Assembly (NCBI GenBank): GCA_946056455.1 | Contig: CAMGJS010000059.1 | Location: 1 to 6,236 of the forward strand | Reading direction: 5' to 3' | DNA: 6,236 bases | DNA from: an uncultured Clostridia bacterium | GTDB taxonomy: Bacteria; Bacillota; Clostridia; Oscillospirales; Ruminococcaceae | Part shown: positions 1 through 5,963 of the stretch, one piece after another | Layout of the letters: every line of letters begins with the position of its first letter | Numbering within the stretch: the first letter of the stretch is position 1 | The notes under the pieces: generated by a model | What the model was told of the DNA's origin: nothing | The model's input: the letters and a program-made list of their open reading frames with translations, nothing else | The model's database searches: none | Made by a program: the position numbers and the translations under genes

Positions 1-11
1 GCAATTTTTTG

Positions 12-78
12 CCTTCTTTTTTGTTGTCAAAAAAGAAGGTCGCTGTGCAAGGCTCCAACGGAGCCGACAGCGAAACCT
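12..78. repeat. Compound hairpin element (two adjacent stem-loops)
   Basis: Two hairpins sit side by side. The first is an 11-bp stem, 12-22 with 29-39 (CCTTCTTTTTT / AAAAAAGAAGG), with a 6-nt loop. The second pairs CGCTGT (41-46) with ACAGCG (67-72) and contains an inner stem GGCTCC (51-56) / GGAGCC (60-65) with an AAC loop; AGGT (37-40) and ACCT (75-78) can extend it by competing with the first hairpin. Neither arm is followed by a U-run in a position typical of a terminator. The economy of pairing suggests a dispersed structured repeat or a small RNA-like element, but only one copy is visible here. The left part may continue outside the window. Confidence 0.5.
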
Positions 79-82
79 AAAC

Positions 83-110
83 TAAAAGCACGCTTTTCAG
101 CGTGCTTTTA
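83..110 (-). terminator. Intrinsic terminator of the PocR-MCP gene
   Basis: A perfect 11-bp stem, 84-94 with 99-109 (AAAAGCACGCT / AGCGTGCTTTT), has a 4-nt loop and one more T-A pair at 83/110. It lies 8 nt beyond the stop codon of the minus-strand gene. The U-tract on the minus strand is short (TTTT, then AGTTTAGG). The symmetrical A and T ends mean it could work in both directions. Confidence 0.75.
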
Positions 111-117
111 ACTTTCA

Positions 118-1158
118 CTATTTCTTAGAAATAAATTTTGAAAATCTCTTTGCCAACAGAGCAAGCTCTTCTATATTGTCCTTTGCGTCGTCAATAAGCT
201 CCGCCTGAGCGTCGGCACTGTCAATTGTCTTTTCGGAGCTTGCAACGGTGCTTTCAACATCAGCCTTGATAGCGGTAGTGAGTGCGGAGATATTCTCCGC
301 CGTCGCCTTTGAGTTGTCCGCAAGGTCTTTTATCTCCCCTGCCACAACGGTAAAGCTCTTTCCGACTGCTCCCGCTCTTACCGCCTCTATCTGTGCGTTG
401 AAGCTGAGTATCTTTGTCTGGTCGGCAAGCCTTGTTATCGAGTCGAGAACATCGTCAATCTTCTCAGACGCCTCGCCTATATTTTCGATATTCTTGCTGA
501 GTTCTCTCTGGTTTGCACCTATGCCGTCGGCTGTTTTTGACATTTCGTCAAAGCTTTCTTCTATCTGCTTTATGCTCTTTGAAAAGCTTTCGGCAATGAT
601 TTTTGTCTGCGCTTTTATATAACCTTCATTCACCATAGCCTCAACTGCCGTTCTCACCGTCGTTGCAAGAACTTCAATATCTTTTTTCGACTTTCTTTCA
701 ATTTCCGTTGAGGCATTGAGAAGATTTTCGGCATTGATTTCATAACGCTCACAAACATCTCTTACCTCTGCAGGACGGATTTTGTCAATGGTGTAATGTC
801 CGCCCACAACACCGCCTATAATCTGATTTTCAACAACTATGGGAAAAGCAAATTCGGTAATATAAGCGTGACATTTTGAGATATGTACTCTGCTGTAACG
901 CATAGCCTCCGACACAAAATGCTGATGCGACCGGGAGCATTTTTCAATACCCTCTGCCGAATTTCTGACATAGTATTCGCAGTATTTGCAAAACCTGCTT
1001 GTGGGGGTAATGCTCTTGCCCTCTCTGTCCACAACGGTTAATGCACAACCTGTCTTTTCGGCAAAAACCTCCTGAAAAGATATAAGCTTCTGCATATCGA
1101 CAATATCGCTTATTTCAAGAGAGGAAATATCTATAAGATTATCGCATATCTTTATCAC
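118..1158 (-). CDS. Soluble PocR-domain methyl-accepting chemotaxis-like protein
   Basis: This 346-aa protein has no signal peptide or membrane segment, so it is a cytosolic receptor. Residues about 20-150 match the PocR sensory domain: FQEVFAEKTG, FCKYC near 56-60, C74, SKCHAYITEF (94-103), then PIVVENQIIGGVVGGH (106-121). PocR domains bind small ligands or are redox sensitive. Residues about 185-310 form the MCP signalling hairpin with LADQT, NAQIEAVRAG (254-263) and SFTVVAGEIKDLA. The tip departs from the usual QTNLLALNAAIEAARAG (here QTKILSFNAQIEAVRAG), and the signalling arms are short with no HAMP domain. It would be expected to talk to CheA/CheW, none of which is in the window. The start is GTG (complement of 1156-1158), with GGAGG 7 nt upstream. 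Its own promoter is at 1190-1218, divergent from the DUF975 gene. The ligand cannot be told from sequence. Confidence 0.9.
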   Translation of the reverse strand: MIKICDNLIDISSLEISDIVDMQKLISFQEVFAEKTGCALTVVDREGKSITPTSRFCKYCEYYVRNSAEGIEKCSRSHQHFVSEAMRYSRVHISKCHAYITEFAFPIVVENQIIGGVVGGHYTIDKIRPAEVRDVCERYEINAENLLNASTEIERKSKKDIEVLATTVRTAVEAMVNEGYIKAQTKIIAESFSKSIKQIEESFDEMSKTADGIGANQRELSKNIENIGEASEKIDDVLDSITRLADQTKILSFNAQIEAVRAGAVGKSFTVVAGEIKDLADNSKATAENISALTTAIKADVESTVASSEKTIDSADAQAELIDDAKDNIEELALLAKRFSKFISKK

Positions 1159-1189
1159 CGTAACACCTCCGCAAAATACTTTTTCTTTT

Positions 1190-1218
1190 ATTATACAGTA
1201 TCGCTGTCAATTTTGCAA
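1190..1218 (-). promoter_or_regulatory. Promoter of the PocR-MCP gene
   Basis: On the minus strand, TTGCAA (1213-1218) and a perfect TATAAT (1190-1195) are separated by 17 bp. Transcription would start near 1183, giving a leader of about 25 nt that carries the GGAGG ribosome binding site. Confidence 0.65.
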
Positions 1219-1234
1219 GAAAATTATTTTGCTA

Positions 1235-1263
1235 TTGATTTTTGCGCTCTGCTGTTGTAAAAT
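1235..1263 (+). promoter_or_regulatory. Promoter of the DUF975-aquaporin operon
   Basis: TTGATT (1235-1240), a 17-bp spacer and TAAAAT (1258-1263) precede the AAGGAG site at 1281-1286. Expected start is near 1270. The -35 boxes of this promoter and the divergent one are only about 16 bp apart, so a single bound regulator could affect both. Confidence 0.65.
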
Positions 1264-1295
1264 AGAGGTATCATTATAATAAGGAGAAAAATGCT

Positions 1296-2123
1296 ATGTG
1301 GACAAACGAACTTTTAAAAAACAACGCCAAAGAATGTCTTAAAAAATATTACTGGTATGCTGTTCTATTCACTGTACTTGTGGGACTTGTAACAGGTGCT
1401 GTGACAAGCTCTCTTTCGGGAATTGTGTCCTTTGTGACGCAGATTATAGTCGCTCCTATTTCTATCGCAATGGGAATGGGCGAGGCGGCTGTGGAAGAAA
1501 CGGACGAAACCGCAATAGCGGCAATCGGCACGATAGGGGTAGTACTCGGTTCAATGATTGTTTTCACAATTATCTATGCCCTCTGCTTTGCTATCGGAAT
1601 AATATGCTCAGCATTTATTCAGATGCCGTTCCAGACTGTCGGACTTAACAGATACTTTATGTCAGGCAGATACCGTCAGCCTTTGTTTGACGATATTCTC
1701 TATGCAATAAAGTCAAAGAAGTATATGAAGATAGTCAAGGTATCGTTCTTCTATGAGCTTTACATAATGCTCTGGTCGTTGCTTTTTGTTATCCCGGGAA
1801 TAATAAAGACTTACGAATACTTCCTTGTGCCTTATATTATTGCAGAAAACCCCGATATTCCCAAAGAGCGCGTATTTGAAATAAGCAAGAATACAATGAA
1901 CGGCGAAAAGATGAACTGCTTTATCTTAGGACTTTCGTTCATCGGCTGGTATCTTCTCGCTGTGCTTGCAACTATGATGACATTCGGTCTTGGTGCGATT
2001 TCAATTTACTTCCTCACACCCTATGTCAGAGCAACCTTTGCTGAATTTTATGCTTGTATGAGAGAAAAGGCTCTCACAAACGGCTATGCCACAAAAGAAG
2101 AACTCATAGGCTTTGAAAACTAA
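1296..2123 (+). CDS. DUF975 family integral membrane protein
   Basis: This 275-aa polytopic membrane protein of unknown function has the layout of the DUF975 family. It starts with a short amphipathic N-terminus (NELLKNNAKECLKKYY). Hydrophobic segments lie at about 20-60, 76-110, 148-172 and 205-240. The family signature is clear in the middle: LWSLLFVIPGIIKTYEYFL (159-177), PYIIAENPDIPKERVFEISK (179-198, an exposed loop), then LSFIGWYLL (213-221) and the C-terminal TPYVRATFAEFY (241-252). The 20-odd residues before LWSLL follow a loop containing the basic stretch KSKKYMK. The start ATG has AAGGAG 9 nt upstream; a nearer ATG at 1291 is out of frame. The gene is first in an operon with the aquaporin 19 nt downstream. 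No catalytic motif is visible. Family membership is firm, function is open. Confidence 0.88.
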   Translation: MWTNELLKNNAKECLKKYYWYAVLFTVLVGLVTGAVTSSLSGIVSFVTQIIVAPISIAMGMGEAAVEETDETAIAAIGTIGVVLGSMIVFTIIYALCFAIGIICSAFIQMPFQTVGLNRYFMSGRYRQPLFDDILYAIKSKKYMKIVKVSFFYELYIMLWSLLFVIPGIIKTYEYFLVPYIIAENPDIPKERVFEISKNTMNGEKMNCFILGLSFIGWYLLAVLATMMTFGLGAISIYFLTPYVRATFAEFYACMREKALTNGYATKEELIGFEN

Positions 2124-2142
2124 AATTTAAGGAGGCTGTTTT

Positions 2143-2892
2143 ATGGAGGCAAGATTTAAAAAATACATTGCCGAATTTATCGGAACATTCATACTTGTCC
2201 TTTTCGGTTGTGGCTCTGCGGCTTTGACGGGCGGAATAGACGGAGTATTGGGCATTGTGGGAATTGCTCTTGCGTTCGGTCTTGCAATAGTTGCAGCGGC
2301 TTATGCGATAGGTCATATTTCGGGCTGTCATGTCAACCCTGCCGTTTCGCTTGCTATGCTCATTGACGGTCAGCTGTCACTCGTTGACTTTTTAGGATAC
2401 ATTGTCGCTCAGTTTTTAGGAGCTTCGGCGGCAGGCAGTGTGCTCTTCTTCATTATAAAGAACTGTTCTGCGCTCAACATCTTTGAAACAGGTCTTGGCG
2501 CAAACGGCTACGGCGCTTTGTCTTATCTCGGAATTTCTCTTGACGGAGCTTTTGCCGTTGAGATGATACTCACCTTTGTATTTGTGATGACGATTTTCGG
2601 CGTGACTTCAAACGAAAAGACCGCTCCCCACGCAGGACTTATAATAGGTCTTACATTAACCTTTGTTCATATTCTCGGTATCCCTCTTACGGGAACTTCC
2701 GTAAACCCTGCAAGAAGCTTTGCTCCCGCAATTCTTCTCGGAGGAGAGGCACTTTCTCAGCTCTGGGTGTTCATTCTTGCTCCCTTTGTCGGAGCGGCTC
2801 TTGCGGCACTTATCTGGCACTTTTTATTCAAGAGCAAAGTGAAGAAAGAAACTTCTCCCACTTCTGCAACAAAGAAAACAAAAAAGAAGTAA
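2143..2892 (+). CDS. Aquaporin Z-like water channel (MIP family)
   Basis: This 249-aa aquaporin has the usual six membrane helices and two half-helices carrying NPA boxes (65-67 in GCHVNPAVS, 188-190 in GTSVNPARS). By alignment from memory with E. coli AqpZ, the aromatic/arginine filter is F45, H176, T185 and R191. That is the narrow, water-selective set rather than the wider glycerol type. The N-terminal FIGTFILVLFGCGSA (12-26) is also AqpZ-like. A lysine-rich tail of about 20 residues follows the last helix, longer than in AqpZ. AAGGAGG lies 7 nt before the ATG, 19 nt after the DUF975 stop, with no promoter or terminator between, so the two are very likely co-transcribed. Probable role: rapid water flow across the cytoplasmic membrane during osmotic change. 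The product is confident; I leave the symbol blank because the orthology to aqpZ is not tested. Confidence 0.95.
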   Translation: MEARFKKYIAEFIGTFILVLFGCGSAALTGGIDGVLGIVGIALAFGLAIVAAAYAIGHISGCHVNPAVSLAMLIDGQLSLVDFLGYIVAQFLGASAAGSVLFFIIKNCSALNIFETGLGANGYGALSYLGISLDGAFAVEMILTFVFVMTIFGVTSNEKTAPHAGLIIGLTLTFVHILGIPLTGTSVNPARSFAPAILLGGEALSQLWVFILAPFVGAALAALIWHFLFKSKVKKETSPTSATKKTKKK

Positions 2893-2900
2893 TTTTTAAA

Positions 2901-2934
2901 AAGTACCGTACTCAAAAAAAGTACGGTATTTTTT
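2901..2934 (+). terminator. Intrinsic terminator of the DUF975-aquaporin operon
   Basis: TACCGTAC (2904-2911) pairs with GTACGGTA (2921-2928) around a 9-nt A-rich loop, followed at once by TTTTTT. It lies 8 nt after the aquaporin stop codon. Confidence 0.88.
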
Positions 2935-2969
2935 ATGGGATAAATGTTAGCGTCGGAGAAAAAATATTC

Positions 2970-2998
2970 TTGAAAAACGATTTATGCGGTGATATAAT
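2970..2998 (+). promoter_or_regulatory. Extended -10 promoter of the dipeptidase operon
   Basis: TTGAAA (2970-2975), a 17-bp spacer and a perfect TATAAT (2993-2998), with TGA directly before it (2990-2992), form a strong extended -10 promoter. Transcription would begin near 3005, leaving a leader of about 30 nt before the ATG at 3036. Confidence 0.82.
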
Positions 2999-3022
2999 TG
3001 TTACAACAGGTTATATCAGAAC

Positions 3023-3027
3023 AGGAG
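3023..3027 (+). promoter_or_regulatory. Ribosome binding site fixing the dipeptidase start
   Basis: AGGAG lies 8 nt before ATG 3036. The in-frame TTG at 2970 lies upstream of the transcription start and forms the -35 box, so it cannot be the start when this promoter is used. Confidence 0.75.
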
Positions 3028-3035
3028 TTTTTATT

Positions 3036-3713
3036 ATGGATATTATAAAAAAATCTCCTTTTCCCGAAAAGGTCGGGAAAGCTGATTTTAAAGACGAGCC
3101 TCTGGTTTCTGTCGGGCAGTATTTCGGCAAGAGGATTTTTACAGAGCCCGTCTATTACAACAAAGGGATAAGCGGAGCTATATCGGATATGAAGCTGAGA
3201 AAATCAGTTGTTGAGCGTCTTGAAAATGCTCTTGACAATCTGCCCTGCGGACTGACCTTTAAAATATTTGACGCCTGGCGACCGATAGAGGTACAGCAAG
3301 CGCTTTTTGACGGCTACCGTGAAAAAATACTCTCGGAGCACCCTGAGTATTCCGACGAAAAAATCACAGAGGAAACAAGAAAGTTCGTTTCCGTTCCGTC
3401 ATACGATGAGTGCAACCCCTCTGTTCACAACACGGGCGGAGCGGTAGATTTGACGCTCGTTTTCAAAGAGAACGGAAAGGCTCTCGATATGGGGACAGAG
3501 TTTGACGATTTTTCAGAAAAAGCGAACACTTGTTATTTTGAAGAAAATTTCAACAAGGAAATTGCCGAAAACCGTCGGATACTCTACTTCGCAATGACGA
3601 AAGCAGGCTTTACAAATCTCCCCACAGAATGGTGGCACTATGACTTCGGAACGGCTTTCTGGAGCTTTTATACAGGCAAGCCTGCTATGTTCAAAGGAAT
3701 ACTGAATAAATAA
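3036..3713 (+). CDS. D-alanyl-D-alanine dipeptidase, VanX-type (peptidase M15D)
   Basis: This 225-aa zinc dipeptidase hydrolyses D-Ala-D-Ala. Active-site motifs are complete: SVHNTGGAVD (129-138) fits SxHxxGxAxD with zinc ligands H131 and D138; EWWH (198-201) supplies the catalytic base E198 and third zinc ligand H201; R82 in DAWRP matches the substrate/transition-state arginine of VanX. The length is slightly above VanX (about 200 aa), mostly through the insert at 145-180. There is no signal peptide, so it is cytoplasmic, like VanX. No vanH, vanA/B ligase or vanRS is nearby, so glycopeptide resistance is not implied; recycling or scavenging of wall-derived dipeptide is more likely. It is first in a two-gene unit, with the next start only 16 nt downstream. 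An upstream TTG extension to 247 aa is rejected. Confidence 0.9.
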   Translation: MDIIKKSPFPEKVGKADFKDEPLVSVGQYFGKRIFTEPVYYNKGISGAISDMKLRKSVVERLENALDNLPCGLTFKIFDAWRPIEVQQALFDGYREKILSEHPEYSDEKITEETRKFVSVPSYDECNPSVHNTGGAVDLTLVFKENGKALDMGTEFDDFSEKANTCYFEENFNKEIAENRRILYFAMTKAGFTNLPTEWWHYDFGTAFWSFYTGKPAMFKGILNK

Positions 3714-3715
3714 AC

Positions 3716-3719
3716 GGAG
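3716..3719 (+). promoter_or_regulatory. Ribosome binding site deciding the start of the two-TM gene
   Basis: GGAG lies only 1 nt before ATG 3721 but 10 nt before ATG 3730. Usable spacing favours the second ATG, three codons in. Confidence 0.6.
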
Positions 3720-3729
3720 AATGATACAG

Positions 3730-4827
3730 ATGAAGAAACCGCAGAGAAAAAGAAGTATGCAGTCCATTACAGTTATGCTGTTTGTAATAACATTGCTGAT
3801 ATGGGTTGTGTTATTGTTCCTTAAAATTATTTTATGGGGTATAAGCGCAGAGGAACTTATCGAGGATATAATCTCCAACATACTCGGAATACTGCCTCCT
3901 ATGCTGATATTCAACTTTATTTATGAATATCTCACAAAGGACCATATTGCCGACGAAATAAGCGAGCAGATAACGAAAACTCTTCTCGGAAATTCCGATT
4001 CCATCGAGGGCTTCAACACAAAGGACAAGATAAGATTTGTCAAAAACACGATAGGATCTCTTGTGGGACAGGATTCGGCGGAGATGGTAAACGCAGTAGT
4101 TGAGCCTTATATAACAAATCAGTATAACATAAGGACTTTTTTCAAATACACCATTATTCTGAGGGATTACAGCGAAAGCAATTTGTTCAGCTCAGATGAA
4201 TATATGAAGATATACGAAAATTTCAAATACAAGAAAAAGTATATCGGAGAAGGCTCTCTTCCCGAACAGCTTCACATTGCATTCATATACAAAAACCACG
4301 AGCTTGACCTTGCTCTCAGAAACCGCAAATACATATTCCAGGAGAATTTATCCGTTGCCGAAAAGGAGCTTAACGCTCTTATCTCCCTTTCGGACGAAGA
4401 AAAGCTCAGATTTGTCAAGAATGAAATGTGTATTTCGATGTATATTGACGAAAGAGTGGCGGAGATTAAGAATGTCACCATAGACGAATCGGGAATTGAC
4501 ATTGAGTATGAGTCCCACCATGACAAAGGCATTGACTCGCACAGCGTTGAGATAAACTTTGCTATGCCTCAGTTAAAGGGCTACGGCGAATTTCTTGTCA
4601 GCATAACGGAGCCTACATACTCCCCTATCATTCAGCTTTCATACCCCGAAAGCACAATGAATGTTACCGCTTTTTCGTTCCTTAACGACGGCGACGAGTC
4701 ATCTGTCGAGCAGGCAACGCACAACATCGGCAACTATGAATTCTGTATCCGCGACAGGTGGATATATCCTATGAGCGGAGTTGTCTTTATGATAAATGAC
4801 AAGGACAAAAAATCTGACGGACAATAA
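3730..4827 (+). CDS. Two-TM membrane protein with cytoplasmic C-terminal region, unknown function
   Basis: I do not recognise this 365-aa protein (368 aa if ATG 3721 is used). A basic N-terminus (KKPQRKR) precedes two hydrophobic segments at about 12-37 and 47-66. By the positive-inside rule, both ends face the cytoplasm. Residues 67-240 look helical and charged (EYLTKDHIADEISEQITKTL; later KKKYIGEGSLPEQLHIAF). Residues about 245-356 look rich in beta strands with aromatic residues (YGEFLVSITEP, RDRWIYPMSGVVFMI). Two short segments resemble each other: DKIRFVKN (99-106) and EKLRFVKN (224-231). No enzyme motif is evident. The gap to the dipeptidase stop is 16 nt with no terminator, so it should be co-transcribed. 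Possible roles include a membrane-anchored sensor or scaffold linked to wall status; that is inference from context only. It ends 15 nt before a bidirectional terminator. Confidence 0.85.
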   Translation: MKKPQRKRSMQSITVMLFVITLLIWVVLLFLKIILWGISAEELIEDIISNILGILPPMLIFNFIYEYLTKDHIADEISEQITKTLLGNSDSIEGFNTKDKIRFVKNTIGSLVGQDSAEMVNAVVEPYITNQYNIRTFFKYTIILRDYSESNLFSSDEYMKIYENFKYKKKYIGEGSLPEQLHIAFIYKNHELDLALRNRKYIFQENLSVAEKELNALISLSDEEKLRFVKNEMCISMYIDERVAEIKNVTIDESGIDIEYESHHDKGIDSHSVEINFAMPQLKGYGEFLVSITEPTYSPIIQLSYPESTMNVTAFSFLNDGDESSVEQATHNIGNYEFCIRDRWIYPMSGVVFMINDKDKKSDGQ

Positions 4828-4842
4828 CATTTTCACGCATAA

Positions 4843-4871
4843 AAAAGGGTACCCTAATCAGGTACCCTTTT
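4843..4871. terminator. Bidirectional terminator between convergent genes
   Basis: GGGTACC (4847-4853) pairs with GGTACCC (4861-4867) around a 7-nt loop, extended by AAAA/TTTT on the outside. The plus strand continues TTTTATTTTT; the minus strand ends in six Us. It serves both the two-TM gene and the YegP-like gene. Confidence 0.88.
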
Positions 4872-4888
4872 ATTTTTGTTTGGAAGAA

Positions 4889-5263
4889 TTAAGCCTCTTC
4901 TACAATTTCGGCGTCCTCAACATTCTTGCGGATGCTCTCTATGCCGTCTTTGCAACTGCTCTTTGCCTTGTATCCCTCGCCCACTGCGATAATCTGACCG
5001 TTCTTTGCTTTAAGCCTGAAACGGAACTCGCCTGCTTTATCCTTATAAATTTCAAACTTGGGGTTCTTTTCTGTCTGATAACCTTCGACAGTCTGGTCTT
5101 CAAGTGCGGCGATAGGAGCATTTGTGATAACACTCTTGACGCCGTTTCTGCAAGCGTCAAGCGACTCGTAGCTTTCGCCCGTTGCAATTATCTCACCGTT
5201 GCGTGCTTTAAGATTGAATGTGTATCCGCCCGATTTTGTTGACTTAATAACAAACTTACCCAT
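4889..5263 (-). CDS. YegP/DUF1508 family small protein, two-repeat form
   Basis: This 124-aa soluble protein is built of two copies of the roughly 50-residue YegP (DUF1508) module. Copy one is at about 2-50 (FVIKSTKSGGYTFNLKARNG, then EIIATGESYES, CRNGVKSV). Copy two is at about 68-116 (FEIYKDKAGEFRFRLKAKNG, then QIIAVGEGYKA, CKDGIESI). Each has the usual [RK]-NG-[EQ]-I-I-A turn and the closing C..G..S helix. An acidic linker separates the modules. The molecular function of the family is not established. The start at 5263 is chosen because AAGGGG lies 9 nt upstream and the promoter at 5333-5361 overlaps the alternative upstream ATG (5353), which would therefore not be transcribed. The gene has its own strong promoter and converges on the two-TM gene at a shared terminator. 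Confidence 0.9.
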   Translation of the reverse strand: MGKFVIKSTKSGGYTFNLKARNGEIIATGESYESLDACRNGVKSVITNAPIAALEDQTVEGYQTEKNPKFEIYKDKAGEFRFRLKAKNGQIIAVGEGYKAKSSCKDGIESIRKNVEDAEIVEEA

Positions 5264-5272
5264 TGAAAAATT

Positions 5273-5278
5273 CCCCTT
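5273..5278 (-). promoter_or_regulatory. Ribosome binding site of the YegP-like gene
   Basis: AAGGGG on the minus strand lies 9 nt before the ATG at 5261-5263 and fixes the 124-aa reading rather than a 154-aa one. Confidence 0.65.
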
Positions 5279-5306
5279 TCGTTTTCTGACATATTTTTGA
5301 ATTTTA

Positions 5307-5319
5307 CGACATTTTGTCG
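5307..5319. promoter_or_regulatory. Operator-like palindrome in the YegP-like leader
   Basis: CGACA-TTT-TGTCG is a perfect inverted repeat lying just downstream of the predicted start of transcription (near 5326). A related site, GCACATTTTGTCA, is centred 41 bp upstream at 5348-5360 and overlaps the -35 box. The pair suggests binding of one regulator at two sites about four helix turns apart. The regulator is unknown. Confidence 0.4.
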
Positions 5320-5332
5320 CATATCCGCCCTC

Positions 5333-5361
5333 ATTATAACAATTTATGCACATTTTGTCAA
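5333..5361 (-). promoter_or_regulatory. Consensus promoter of the YegP-like gene
   Basis: On the minus strand, TTGACA (5356-5361) and TATAAT (5333-5338) are both perfect, with a 17-bp spacer and a TGT extended -10 directly upstream of TATAAT. It predicts strong vegetative transcription with a leader of about 63 nt. Confidence 0.9.
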
Positions 5362-5385
5362 TAATTTAATAAGATATTGCTTTTA

Positions 5386-5415
5386 TTCATAAACAAAACC
5401 GTCATTGTATATAAT
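5386..5415 (+). promoter_or_regulatory. Possible promoter of the TspO gene
   Basis: A perfect TATAAT (5410-5415) is preceded after 18 bp by a weak -35, TTCATA (5386-5391). The predicted start near 5422 leaves a leader of only about 10 nt, which would begin within or right at the ribosome binding site. The -10 is good; the pairing with this -35 is uncertain. Confidence 0.4.
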
Positions 5416-5432
5416 AAGCGAGAGGTGATTTT

Positions 5433-5906
5433 ATGAATAAAAAGATAAATATTCCGCTTTTGGCGATAAATCTTGCAATACCCCTTGCTATCGGGGGATT
5501 ATCGGGCTTTTTGATAAAAAACTACACCGATGATTACAAGGCGATACCCAAGCCACCGCTTTCTCCGCCGTCGTGGCTGTTCCCTGTTGTGTGGACAATT
5601 CTTTTCATTCTTATGGGAATATCGGCATATATCATTGCTACATCTGAGCATAGCGGAAAGCGTCACGCCCTGATAATTTACGGAATTCAGCTTGCCGTGA
5701 ACTTTGCGTGGTCGCCCGTTTTTTTCATTGCAAAGAAATATCTTTTTGCGTTTTTTATCCTGCTTTTGCTGATAGTTCTTGTTTCGGCGATGATAACTGC
5801 CTTTTCACAGATTTCCAAGGCAGCAGGAAGATTACAGATACCGTATATGCTCTGGCTTTTGTTTGCAGGGTATCTCAACTTAGGGGTGTATCTTCTGAAC
5901 AGATGA
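5433..5906 (+). CDS. tspO: TspO/MBR family tryptophan-rich membrane protein
   Basis: This 157-aa protein has five predicted membrane helices, the usual size for bacterial TspO. Family hallmarks in order are: KPPLSPPSWLFPVVWTIL (40-57), MGISAYII (61-68), YGIQLAVNFAWSPVFF (83-98) and the C-terminal PYMLWLLFAGYLNLGVYLLN (137-156). A145 aligns with the alanine of human TSPO that is polymorphic as A147T. L150-x2-Y153-x3-R157 is a cholesterol-recognition-like pattern of unknown relevance. TspO proteins bind porphyrins and related ligands, and some bacterial ones degrade porphyrin in light; the role here is not shown by context, since no tetrapyrrole gene is nearby. GAGGTGAT, an extended anti-SD match, lies just before the ATG. 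The gene is alone, divergent from the YegP-like gene, and followed 21 nt later by a hairpin terminator. Confidence 0.93.
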   Translation: MNKKINIPLLAINLAIPLAIGGLSGFLIKNYTDDYKAIPKPPLSPPSWLFPVVWTILFILMGISAYIIATSEHSGKRHALIIYGIQLAVNFAWSPVFFIAKKYLFAFFILLLLIVLVSAMITAFSQISKAAGRLQIPYMLWLLFAGYLNLGVYLLNR

Positions 5907-5927
5907 AATATCTCCAATATACAAAAC

Positions 5928-5963
5928 AAAAGACGAGATACTCAAACGAGTACCTCGTCTTTT
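5928..5963 (+). terminator. Terminator hairpin after TspO
   Basis: AAAAGACGAG (5928-5937) pairs with CTCGTCTTTT (5954-5963). One A/C mismatch follows, then TACTC/GAGTA closes an AAAC loop, giving 15 paired positions. The A and T ends make it usable in either direction. It abuts repeat copy A. Confidence 0.78.

Noticed and set aside
248..622. 124-aa plus-strand ORF
   Set aside because: It is antisense to the helical signalling region of the receptor gene; alanine/serine-rich shadow with no start signal.
3036..3713. Vancomycin resistance locus
   Set aside because: The dipeptidase is VanX-type, but no vanH, ligase or vanRS is present, and VanX-like enzymes occur widely without resistance.
3730..4827. 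Membrane effector of an anti-phage (CBASS-like) system
   Set aside because: The two-TM layout is only superficially similar; no nucleotidyltransferase, sensor or other defence gene is in the window.
4796..5242. 148-aa plus-strand ORF
   Set aside because: It runs antisense through the YegP-like gene and over the bidirectional terminator, with no ribosome binding site and no recognisable domain.
5264..5353. 154-aa version of the YegP-like protein
   Set aside because: The upstream ATG at 5353 lies within the promoter, and the extra 30 residues show no family similarity.
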